Below are positions 1-5,909 of a stretch of 5,909 nt of DNA, one piece after another. Origin of the DNA: Cyanobacteria bacterium UBA5018 (GTDB taxonomy: Bacteria; Cyanobacteriota; Cyanobacteriia; PCC-6307; Cyanobiaceae); assembly GCA_002396505.1 (NCBI GenBank), contig DGYA01000040.1, forward strand, positions 1-5,909, written 5' to 3'. The position numbers were made by a program, and so were the translations under genes. The first letter of the stretch is position 1. Every line of letters begins with the position of its first letter. The notes under the pieces are model-generated. The model was not told the origin of the DNA, ran no database searches, and saw only the letters and a list, made by a program, of their open reading frames with translations.

Positions 1-612
1 ACGCTACCGGATGGCGAGCGATTAAACACTCTTGGCACATTGACTGTGGCAGGTGAACGCTTGCCGAAAGCGCTGGCTCGCCGCTGGGCCGCCGACCGGT
101 CTTTGATCAATGCCTATGGGCCAACTGAGGCCACGGTGTGCGCGACGGTTCATTTGTGCGCGGCGGATGCGTCTGGCGATCCACCTATCGGCCGGCCGAT
201 CGCCAATACCCGCATTTATGTGCTGGATAGCGATGGCCAACCCGTGCCAATTGGCATGGCTGGAGAGCTGCACATCGGCGGTGCGGGTGTGGCTCGTGGC
301 TATCTGAATCGCCCGGAGCTGACGGCGGAACGTTTTTTGTCGGATCCCTACTCCCCTGAACCAGAAGCACGGATGTATCGCACAGGTGATCTGGCGCGCT
401 GGTTGCCGGACGGCAACCTGGAGTACATCGGCAGGGCTGACTTTCAGGTCAAGATTCGCGGCTTTCGCATCGAGCTGGGTGAGATCGAGTCAGCGCTGGC
501 CGCCCATCCCGCCCTGGCCCAGGTCGCGGTCAGCGTTGCGGAAGAGCAGGAGGGTGATCCGCGTCTGGTGGCTTACATCGTGCCAGGGCAAAGCGACGAC
601 GCCACCCAGGCG
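1..612 (+). other. Adenylation domain of module 1, C-terminal part (motifs A5-A8), 5' truncated by the window edge
   Basis: This is the ATP-dependent aminoacyl-adenylate-forming domain of module 1. Visible motifs are A5 NAYGPTEATVC (residues 37-47), A6 GELHIGGAGVARGYL (88-102), A7 YRTGDL (126-131) and A8 FQVKIRGFRIELGEIE (148-163). Motifs A1-A4 lie before the window. Aligned by eye to GrsA-PheA, the readable specificity positions are 299=T (T15), 301=A (A17), 322=A (A38), 330=V (V46), 331=C (C47), and 517=K (K647, beyond the methyltransferase). This gives ----TAAVCK. The ending AVCK is shared with Phe/Tyr codes such as DAWTIAAVCK and DASTVAAVCK, so an aromatic residue is the best guess. The first four code positions are missing and this stays an inference. 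After A8 the chain continues to about residue 204 and runs into the methyltransferase insertion. Confidence 0.95.
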
Positions 613-3600
613 GAACATGTCGAACAGTGGCAAAACCTCTATGAGGAAAGCTACGGGCAGATGGCTGATGGAGGTGAGGATCCCACCTTCCGCATCGACG
701 GCTGGAACAGCAGCTACACGGGTGAGCCCATTCCCGCTGCGGAAATGGCCGAGTGGGTGGAGGCGACCGTCGCGGAGTTGCTTGCTCTGAATCCAGAAGA
801 TGTGCTGGAAATCGGCTGCGGCTCAGGGTTGTTGCTGGCCCGTGTGGCCCCTGCGTGCCGCAGTTACCTCGGCACCGACTATTCCGCTGAGGCGGTATCC
901 CACATCCAGCGGCTGCGGGACACCTTGCCCGAGTTGGTCAACGTCAGAGCCATGCAATGCATGGCGGATGACTTCAGCGGTCTGCAACCGGAGTCATTCG
1001 ACCTGGTCATCCTCAATTCGGTGGCCCAATACTTCCCCAGCGTTGATTATTTCTTGCGCGTGCTGGCGGGGGCGGTGCGCCTGCTCAAGCCCGGCGGCGT
1101 GATCGTTTTGGGCGATCTGCGCAGCCAGCCGCTACTGGCGGCATATCACGCCTCCGTGCAGTTGCACAAAGCGGCAGACGAGCTGTCCCGTGCCGAGCTG
1201 GCGGCGCAGGTGCGGCAACGAACGACGGATGAGGAGGAATTGCTTCTTGATCCGGCGCTGTTTCAGGCGTTGCCGCATCATCTGCCCCAGATCAGGCGCG
1301 TGGGGGTGCGCCTCAAGCGCGGGCAATGCCACAACGAGCTGACGCGCTTTCGCTACCAGGTGTTGTTACAGGTTGGGGAAGCGGACGAGGCTTTGCCGGA
1401 GGAGCCGGCCTGGCCGAGTCAGGACTGGGAGCGGGAGGGCTGGAGCATCGGCGCTTTGCGGGATCACCTGCGGGAGCAGGAGCCCGACAGGCTGGTGCTG
1501 CGCAACATTCCCAACGGCCGGCTGCAAGCCGAGGCGCAGACGTTGGCGTGGCTGGCCTCCTCGGGGCAAAACACGGTCGCGGAATGGCGGGAGCAGCTGG
1601 CGGAGCAATCCGCTGGCATCGACCCGGCAAAGCTGTGGGCGCTGGCCGAGGAGCTGCCCTACACGGTGGAGCTCACCCCGGCCACCCGTGGCAAGGCGAC
1701 CGCGATGGATCTCCATCTAGAGCGCCGCACGCGAGGTGACTGGTCTGCTCTGCCTCCGGCCTTGCCCTTGGCGGAACGGCCCGAACCCTGGCGGGCCTAT
1801 GCAAACAACCCACTGCTGGGCAAACTGCAGCGACGTCTTGTTCCGCAACTGCGCAGCCATCTCGCGGCCCAGCTGCCGGATTACATGGTGCCGGCGGCCT
1901 TCGTCGCCCTGGAGGCCCTGCCCCTCACACCCAACGGGAAACTGGACCGCAAGGCGCTGCCGGCGCTCAAGATGGCCTACGCCACCGGTGCCTACGCCCC
2001 GCCAGAGGGGCCTGTGGAGGAGGCGCTGGCGGAGTTGTGGAGCGAGCTGCTGGGGATCGAGCGGGTGGGTCGCCATGACGACTTCTTTGCCCTCGGCGGC
2101 CATTCATTGCTGGCGGTGCAGGTGATCTCTCGCCTGCGCACCACCCTTGGCCTGGAGGTATCGCTGGCGGAGCTATTCGCACGGCCGCTGCTGGCGGAGT
2201 TTGCCGCCGGCCTGGCTGATGCTGATACGGCCAAGGGTGGGCTGATCCCGCTGGCCGATCGGAGCCAGCCACTGCCCCTGTCGTTTGCGCAGCGGCGGCT
2301 GTGGTTCCTGGCCCAGTTGGAAGGCCCCTCGGCCACCTACAACATGCCGCTGGCCTGGCGTTTGACGGGCGAGCTGGATCCAGGGGCGCTGCGGGCGGCG
2401 TTGGAACAGCTGGTGGTGCGCCACGAGGCGCTGCGCACCACGTTTGTGGCGGTGGACGGGGAGCCGGTGCAGCGAATCGTGCCGGCGACAGACGCCCGCT
2501 TTGCCCTGAGCGAGAACGACCTCAGGCAGACGCCCGATGCTGAGCTGGAGCTGGCCAGCTGGCTGGAGAAGGAAGCGGCGGAGCCCTTTGATCTGGAGGC
2601 GGGGCCCTTGGTTCGCGGGAGGTTGTTGCGGTTGGCCGAATGCGAGCACGCCCTGCTGCTGACGTTGCACCACGCCATCGCCGATGGTTGGTCGGTGGGC
2701 GTATTGGGCCGGGAGTTCTCCGAGCTGTACGGCGCCTTCCGCCAGGGCAACGACGATCCGTTGGCGCCCTTGCCGATTCAATACCCCGACTACGCAGTCT
2801 GGGAAAGGCAGTGGGTGGCGGATGCCCTCCTGCAACGGCAGGCCGCCTACTGGCAAAGCGCCCTGGCCGGTGCGCCGGCGCTGCTGGAGCTGCCCACCGA
2901 TCGGCCCCGCCCGCCAGTGCAGGACTACGTCGGGGCGCTGCTGCCGGTGGTGATAAGTGCGGAGCTCACCAGCAAGCTCAAGTCCCTGGCGCGGCGCCAT
3001 GGCGCCAGCATGTTCCAGGTGCTGCTGGCGGGTTTCGCGGCGCTATTGAGCCGGCTTTCGGGTCAGACAGAGGTGGTGATCGGTAGCCCCAGCGCCCACC
3101 GCTCCCGCACGGAATTGGAGGGGCTGATCGGCTTTTTCGTCAACACCTTGGCGCTGCGGATCGATACCGACTCCGTGAGCGTGGGTGAGCTGATCGCCAG
3201 GGCCAAGGGGCAAACCCTGGCGGCCCAGGCCCATGAGGACCTGCCGTTTGAGCAGGTGGTGGAGCTGTTGCAGCCGCCGCGGAGCCTGGCCCATGCTCCT
3301 TTGTTCCAGGTGATGTTCGCCTGGCAGAACACCCCCGAGGCGTCCTTGGCGCTGCCGGGGCTGGCCGCGGAAGCCCTGGAGGCGCCCCTTGGCGTCGCCA
3401 AGTTTGATCTGACCCTTTCCTTGGCGGAGAGCGGCGAGGGAATAGAGGGTTGCTTTGAATACGCCACCGCGCTGTTTGATTCAGCGACGGTGGAGCGCTG
3501 GGTGGGTCACTGGCGCAGCTTGCTTGAGGGGCTGGCGGAAGCCTCCGATGCCACAGCAGTCGGCAGCCTGCCGCTGCTGAGCAATGCCGAGCGCCAGCAG

Positions 3601-5909
3601 GTGCTGGTTGAGTGGAACGCGACAGAGACGGACTATCCAAACGACCAGTGCATCCACCAGTTGGTACAGGACCAGGCGGAGCAAACGCCAGACGCCGTGG
3701 TCCTGGTGTTTGAGGAGCAATCGCTCACCTACGCCGAGCTCAACATCCGCGCTAATCAGCTGGCGCACCACCTCATCGCCCGGGGCGTCAGGCCTGACGA
3801 CCGCGTGGCGATCGGCGTGGAGCGGAGCCTGGAAATGGTGGTGGGATTGCTAGCCATCCTTAAAGCTGGTGGCGCCTATGTGCCCCTGGATCCGGCCTAT
3901 CCAGAGGAAAGGCTGAAGTTCATGCTGGAAGACAGCAAGCCTGTGGCGCTGCTGGTGCACGGGGCGACGCGAGAACGCTTTGCGGCGTTAGCGGGGGATG
4001 TACCGCTGGTGGATCTTGATGCTGATGCGGCGGCCTGGGCGGAGCTGAGCGCCACCAATCCGGAACCGGCCGCTATTGGCTTGAGGCCGAATCACTTGGC
4101 CTATGTGATCTATACCTCGGGATCCACAGGCAGGCCCAAGGGGGTGATGGTGGAGCATGGCGGCGTGAGCGCCCACTGCCTTGAATACCGCGATCGTCAT
4201 GGGTTGGGGGCGACGGATCGGGTGTCGCTGATGGCGGAAATCTCTTTTGACGCCTCGGTGGAGCAACTCTTTCCAGCCATGATTGCCGGGGGTCAGGTGA
4301 TTCTGACGAAATTCGACCTGGAGCCGAGCCGCTTCTCTCGTCAGCTCAAGGCTCATGCCGTGACATTGGTCGACATCTCTGGCGTCTACTGGCGGTCGCT
4401 GGTGCAGAACTGGCTGGGACAGCCGGATGTGACGCCGAGTAGCACGCTCCGGATCTTGATTGTCGGCGGTGATGTCATGCCGGTCGATGTACTGCCGGCA
4501 TGGCGGCAGCTCCCCCTGAGCCAGACCACCCGGCTGTTCAATGTTTACGGACCCACGGAAACCACAGTGGCGGCAGCTGTGTTCGCGCTGCCCATTGATT
4601 TCAAAGGCCCCACCATCCCCATCGGCCGTCCGATCGCCAACAAGCGCATCTACCTTCTTGACGCTGATGGCCAACCGGTGCCCATCGGCGTAGCCGGTGA
4701 GATACACATCGGCGGTGCCGGTGTGGCCCGAGGGTATCTGAATCGCCCGGAGCTGACGACGGAACGCTTCCTGACCGATCCCTACTCTCCTGAGCCAAAC
4801 GCACGGATGTATCGCACGGGCGATCTGGCGCGCTGGTTGCCGGATGGGAATCTGGAGTTCCTGGGCCGATCTGACTTCCAGGTCAAGATTCGCGGCTTTC
4901 GCATCGAACTGGGCGAGATCGAGGCGGCGCTGCGGGCCTGCCAGGGCATTCGTGATGCGGTCGTGCTGGCCCGAGAGGAGGGGCCCGGAGAGAAGCGCCT
5001 TGTCGCTTATGTGACTGTTGCGGGCAGAGCGGACACGGTTGCGGGCGACGTGGACACCACTGCCGTCGTCGCTGACACCACCACGCTGCCAGCCACGCTC
5101 AAAACCCACCTGCAGAGCAGCCTGCCCTCCCACATGGTGCCGGCCGCATTTGTGGTGCTGGAGAGCTTTCCGTTGACGCCAAACGGGAAGATGGACCGCA
5201 AGGCCCTGCCAGCCCCTGAGGCAGACGCCTATGCCACCGGTGCCTATGCCCCGCCAGAAGGCCAGGTGGAGGAGGCGCTGGCGGAGTTGTGGAGTGAGCT
5301 GCTGGGGATCGAGCGGGTGGGTCGCCACGACGATTTCTTTGCTCTGGGGGGCCATTCGTTGCTGGCGGTGAGCTTGGTGGAGCGGATGCGTCGCCAGGGT
5401 TTGCCGGTCGACGTGCGGGCCCTGTTCACCACTCCGACCCTGGCGGAGCTGGCATCAGTGGTGGGCGACGGGGACGAGGTGGCGGTGCCGCCGAACCGCA
5501 TTCCACCGGATTGCACCCGGCTGACGCCCGAGCTGCTGCCCTTGGTGAGCCTGGAGCAGGCCGCGCTCGATCGGATCGTCGCCACGGTGCCGGGCGGAGC
5601 CGGCAACGTTCAAGACATCTATCCGCTGGGGCCCCTGCAGGAGGGCCTTCTGTTCCATCACCTGCTGCAGCAGGAGGGAGACGCCTACCTGATAGCCCTC
5701 CTGTACGGCTTTGACAACCGAGAGCGGCTGGAGAGCTTTTTGAGCGCTTTCGAGGCGGTGATCGCCCGCCATGACATCTTCCGCACCGCCTTTGCTTGGG
5801 AAGGCTTACCCGAGCCGGTGCAGGTGGTGTGGCGGAACGCCCCTCTGCCGATCGAGGAGGTCGCCTTTGGGCCGGAGGTTGAGAATGTGGCCGCCGCGCT
5901 GCTGGAGCG
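1..5909 (+). CDS. Nonribosomal peptide synthetase, internal fragment, open at both ends: [A-MT-A]-T-C-A-T-C/E
   Basis: Frame 1 reads through the whole window without a stop, giving about 1,969 codons, and every stretch matches an NRPS core motif in the expected order. The protein is a cytoplasmic multimodular assembly-line enzyme that activates amino acids with ATP, holds them as thioesters on phosphopantetheine arms and joins them into a peptide. Visible here are the end of one module with an embedded methyltransferase, one complete C-A-T module, and the start of a third module beginning with a dual C/E domain. The beginning (motifs A1-A4 of the first A domain and anything before it) and the end lie outside the window, so no start codon, ribosome binding site or stop can be assigned. 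No frameshift or missing catalytic residue was seen in any complete domain. The product is unknown, and I do not recognise the cluster well enough to give a symbol. Confidence 0.97.
187..489 (+). repeat. Inter-module repeat, copy 1 of the A5/A6-A8 tract (module 1)
   Basis: This 303 bp aligns without gaps to 4621-4923. By hand count about 50 bases differ (roughly 83% identity) and 90 of 101 residues are the same, including the whole stretch from A7 to A8 apart from a few conservative changes. It ends at the A8 motif, just before the methyltransferase insertion. Confidence 0.85.
613..1800 (+). other. SAM-dependent N-methyltransferase domain inserted in the module 1 A domain, between A8 and A9
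   Basis: About 395 residues interrupt the A domain exactly where N-methyltransferases sit in NRPS modules, between A8 and A9. The domain opens with EHVEQWQNLYEESYG (205-219) and GWNSSYTGEPIPAAEM (234-249). It then shows the SAM-binding motif I VLEIGCGSG (268-276), the conserved FDLVILNSVAQYFPS (333-347), GGVIVLGDLRS (365-375) and the C-terminal HNELTRFRY block (444-452). It most likely transfers a methyl group from S-adenosylmethionine to the alpha-amino nitrogen of the residue held on the next carrier domain, before peptide bond formation. The sequence style resembles N-methyltransferases of cyanobacterial synthetases (microcystin and cyanopeptolin families); that is from memory, not a search. 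All expected motifs are present, so it should be active. C- or O-methylation is less likely given the A8-A9 position. The domain borders are approximate. Confidence 0.93.
1801..1965 (+). other. Adenylation domain of module 1 resumes: C-terminal subdomain end (A9-A10)
   Basis: After the methyltransferase the A-domain fold resumes with YANNPLLGKL (from residue 600), a joint also familiar from other N-methyltransferase-containing modules. Motif A9 LPDYMVP (625-631) and motif A10 NGKLDRKAL (645-653) follow. K647 is the invariant lysine that contacts the carboxylate and adenylate (GrsA K517 equivalent). The A domain is therefore complete on this side and continuous in frame with residues 1-204. 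Confidence 0.93.
1975..2118 (+). repeat. Inter-module repeat, copy 1 of the A-T linker and carrier serine motif (module 1)
   Basis: This 144 bp aligns without gaps to 5227-5370. By hand count about 13 bases differ (roughly 91% identity) and 47 of 48 residues are the same, the only change being P671 to Q1755. It runs from AYATGAYAPPEG through GGHSLLAV, covering helix I of the carrier and the phosphopantetheine motif. Confidence 0.88.
1984..2214 (+). other. Thiolation (peptidyl carrier, PCP) domain of module 1
   Basis: This four-helix carrier domain of about 75 residues has the phosphopantetheine attachment motif DDFFALGGHSLLAV (693-706). Ser702 (codon 2104-2106) is the expected attachment residue for the 4'-phosphopantetheinyl transferase. 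It carries the module 1 aminoacyl or peptidyl thioester, presents it to the upstream methyltransferase and then donates it to the following C domain. Up to the serine motif it is nearly identical to the module 2 carrier; beyond it (QVISRLRTTLGLEVSLAELF) it is of the common type found before LCL domains. The motif is GGHSL rather than GGDSI, as expected when no stand-alone epimerase follows. Confidence 0.95.
2242..3585 (+). other. Condensation domain of module 2, LCL-like
   Basis: This domain forms the peptide bond between the residue or chain on the module 1 carrier (donor) and the amino acid on the module 2 carrier (acceptor). It is complete, at about 448 residues, the usual family length. 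Motifs in order: C1 PLSFAQRRLWFLAQL (759-773), C2 RHEALRTTF (807-815), catalytic C3 HHAIADGWS (890-898; second His891 of HHxxxDG), C4 YPDYAVWERQW (928-938), C5 IGFFVNTLALR (1043-1053), C6 AHEDLPFEQVVE (1078-1089) and C7 APLFQVMFAWQN (1099-1110). The C1 style and the absence of an epimerisation domain or dual signature upstream point to an LCL domain, which accepts an L donor, here N-methylated. The subtype is assigned by eye and not by phylogeny. Confidence 0.93.
4621..4923 (+). repeat. Inter-module repeat, copy 2 of the A5/A6-A8 tract (module 2)
   Basis: This is the partner of 187-489 at a constant offset of 4,434 bases. Upstream of the tract (A5 and earlier) and downstream of GEIE the two modules are clearly less alike. 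Most base differences inside the tract are at third codon positions. Confidence 0.85.
5014..5100 (+). other. Ala/Val/Thr/Asp-rich linker in the module 2 A domain, at the site equivalent to the module 1 methyltransferase insertion
   Basis: Residues 1672-1700 between A8 and A9 are low in complexity and built from A, V, T, D and G (for example TVAGDVDTTAVVADTTT, 1679-1695). By memory of ordinary A domains this loop looks some 15-20 residues longer than usual. It lies at the place where module 1 carries its methyltransferase. It may simply be a flexible surface loop; nothing catalytic is visible in it. Confidence 0.5.
5227..5370 (+). repeat. Inter-module repeat, copy 2 of the A-T linker and carrier serine motif (module 2)
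   Basis: This is the partner of 1975-2118 at an offset of 3,252 bases. One extra codon in the linker just upstream shifts the offset to 3,249 for the A10 motif. Similarity drops sharply after GGHSLLAV, where the two carriers become different subtypes. Confidence 0.88.
5236..5463 (+). other. Thiolation (PCP) domain of module 2, subtype typical before dual C/E domains
   Basis: This carrier domain has DDFFALGGHSLLAV at residues 1777-1790, with Ser1786 (codon 5356-5358) as the phosphopantetheine site. After the serine motif the sequence changes type to SLVERMRRQGLPVDVRALF (1791-1809) and FTTPTLAELA. This helix II-III pattern is familiar from carriers placed directly before C/E domains in proteobacterial lipopeptide synthetases. 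The proline-rich linker VPPNRIPPDCTR (1829-1840), usual for that arrangement, joins it to the next domain. It holds the module 2 residue while the C/E domain epimerises it and uses it as donor. Confidence 0.93.
5521..5909 (+). other. Condensation domain of module 3, N-terminal part; dual condensation/epimerisation (C/E) type, 3' truncated by the window edge
   Basis: The chain enters a C domain with LTPELLPLVSLEQAALDRIV (1841-1860) and DIYPLGPLQEGLLFHHLL (1872-1889). The segment HHLLQQEGD (1886-1894, bases 5656-5682) fits the N-terminal signature HH[I/L]xxxxGD, described for arthrofactin-type synthetases as the hallmark of dual C/E domains. These epimerise the L residue at the end of the upstream chain and then condense the D form with the next amino acid. 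RHDIFRTAF (1923-1931) is its C2 motif. The catalytic HHxxxDG motif and the rest of the domain lie past the window. No stand-alone epimerisation domain lies between the module 2 carrier and this domain, which agrees with a dual role. Ordinary DCL or LCL types are less likely given the signature. Confidence 0.88.

Larger units (their letters stand above)
3649..5208 (+). other. Adenylation domain of module 2, complete; pocket code D-A-E-D-I-G-V-V-A-K
   Basis: This complete A domain of about 520 residues activates the second amino acid. Motifs: A1 LTYAELN (1242-1248), A2 LKAGGAYVPLDPAYP (1287-1301), A3 P-loop YTSGSTGRPKG (1371-1381), A4 around FDASV (1416-1420), A5 NVYGPTETTVA (1514-1524), A6 GEIHIGGAGVARGYL (1566-1580), A7 YRTGDL (1604-1609), A8 FQVKIRGFRIELGEI (1626-1640) and A10 NGKMDRKAL (1728-1736). 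By eye against GrsA, the pocket residues are D1417, A1418, E1421, D1458, I1487, G1489, V1515, V1523, A1524 and K1730. E at 239 and D at 278 put two carboxylates in the pocket, which suggests a basic (Lys/Orn/Arg-like) or polar substrate; the BacB Lys code DAESIGSVCK is partly similar. Position 278 sits in a variable segment (VDISGVYW), so that call could shift by one. There is no methyltransferase insertion here. Confidence 0.95.

Noticed and set aside
1326..1739. + strand frame of about 137 codons within the methyltransferase region
   Set aside because: It is out of frame with the synthetase, which remains open and conserved through this stretch; the product is low-complexity G/A/R-rich.
1741..1830. 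Possible frameshift or gene boundary at the methyltransferase-A9 junction
   Set aside because: Reading codon by codon, frame 1 continues without a stop and the YANNPLLGKL joint followed by A9 and A10 is the normal resumption of the A domain.
2173..3000. Minus-strand open frame of about 275 codons
   Set aside because: It is antisense to the first C domain and rich in Q, R and G, as expected from reverse-reading GC-rich codons; no domain or convincing start context.
3988..5355. Long open frame on the minus strand (about 455 codons)
   Set aside because: It lies antisense to the second A and T domains, whose motifs are intact in + frame 1. High-GC coding DNA often leaves long antisense frames open, and the translated product shows no recognisable family.
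5515..5909. Stand-alone epimerisation (E) domain after the second carrier
   Set aside because: The start YPLGPLQEGLLFHHL is of condensation type, the upstream carrier has GGHSL rather than the GGDSI typical before E domains, and the HH[I/L]xxxxGD signature fits a dual C/E domain better.
1..5909. CRISPR arrays, tRNA/rRNA genes, insertion sequences, promoters, terminators
   Set aside because: No regularly spaced short repeats, RNA-like sequence, inverted-repeat ends or non-coding gaps were seen; the only repeats are homologous synthetase tracts, and all bases are in one coding frame.

Overview
The window is the interior of one very large nonribosomal peptide synthetase (NRPS) gene on the + strand. 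Frame 1 is open from the first base to the last: about 1,969 codons with no stop. Neither the true start nor the true stop is inside, so the real gene is a single partial CDS covering everything. I found no intergenic space, RNA gene, promoter, terminator, mobile element or CRISPR array. GC is high (by eye, not counted).

Layout, in residues of the window's own translation: the C-terminal half of an adenylation (A) domain (1 to about 204); a SAM-dependent methyltransferase (MT) inserted in that A domain between core motifs A8 and A9 (about 205-600); the A9-A10 end of the same A domain (601-655); a thiolation/carrier domain (T; Ser702); a complete condensation domain (C, LCL-like; about 748-1195); a complete second A domain (about 1217-1736); a second T domain (Ser1786); and the first ~130 residues of another condensation domain. 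That last domain carries the N-terminal signature HHLLQQEGD of dual condensation/epimerisation (C/E) domains. The order is [A-MT-A]-T / C-A-T / C/E...

How it works together: module 1 activates an amino acid (partial pocket code suggests an aromatic one), N-methylates it on the carrier arm and passes it to module 2. The C domain of module 2 couples it to a second amino acid, whose pocket reads D-A-E-D-I-G-V-V-A-K. The acidic residues suggest a basic or otherwise polar substrate, but I know no confident match. The C/E domain then probably epimerises that second residue and condenses it with the next. Expected partial product: ...-N-methyl-L-(aromatic?)-D-(X)-...

The gene looks mosaic. The two modules share a 303 bp A-domain tract (90 of 101 residues identical) and a 144 bp A-T tract (47 of 48 residues identical). 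The second match collapses just after the T-domain serine motif, where each T domain becomes a different subtype suited to the C domain that follows it. The MT-bearing part resembles cyanobacterial peptide synthetases (microcystin/cyanopeptolin type), while the T-C/E part resembles proteobacterial lipopeptide synthetases. The organism is probably a Gram-negative, high-GC proteobacterium or cyanobacterium; the sequence does not settle which.
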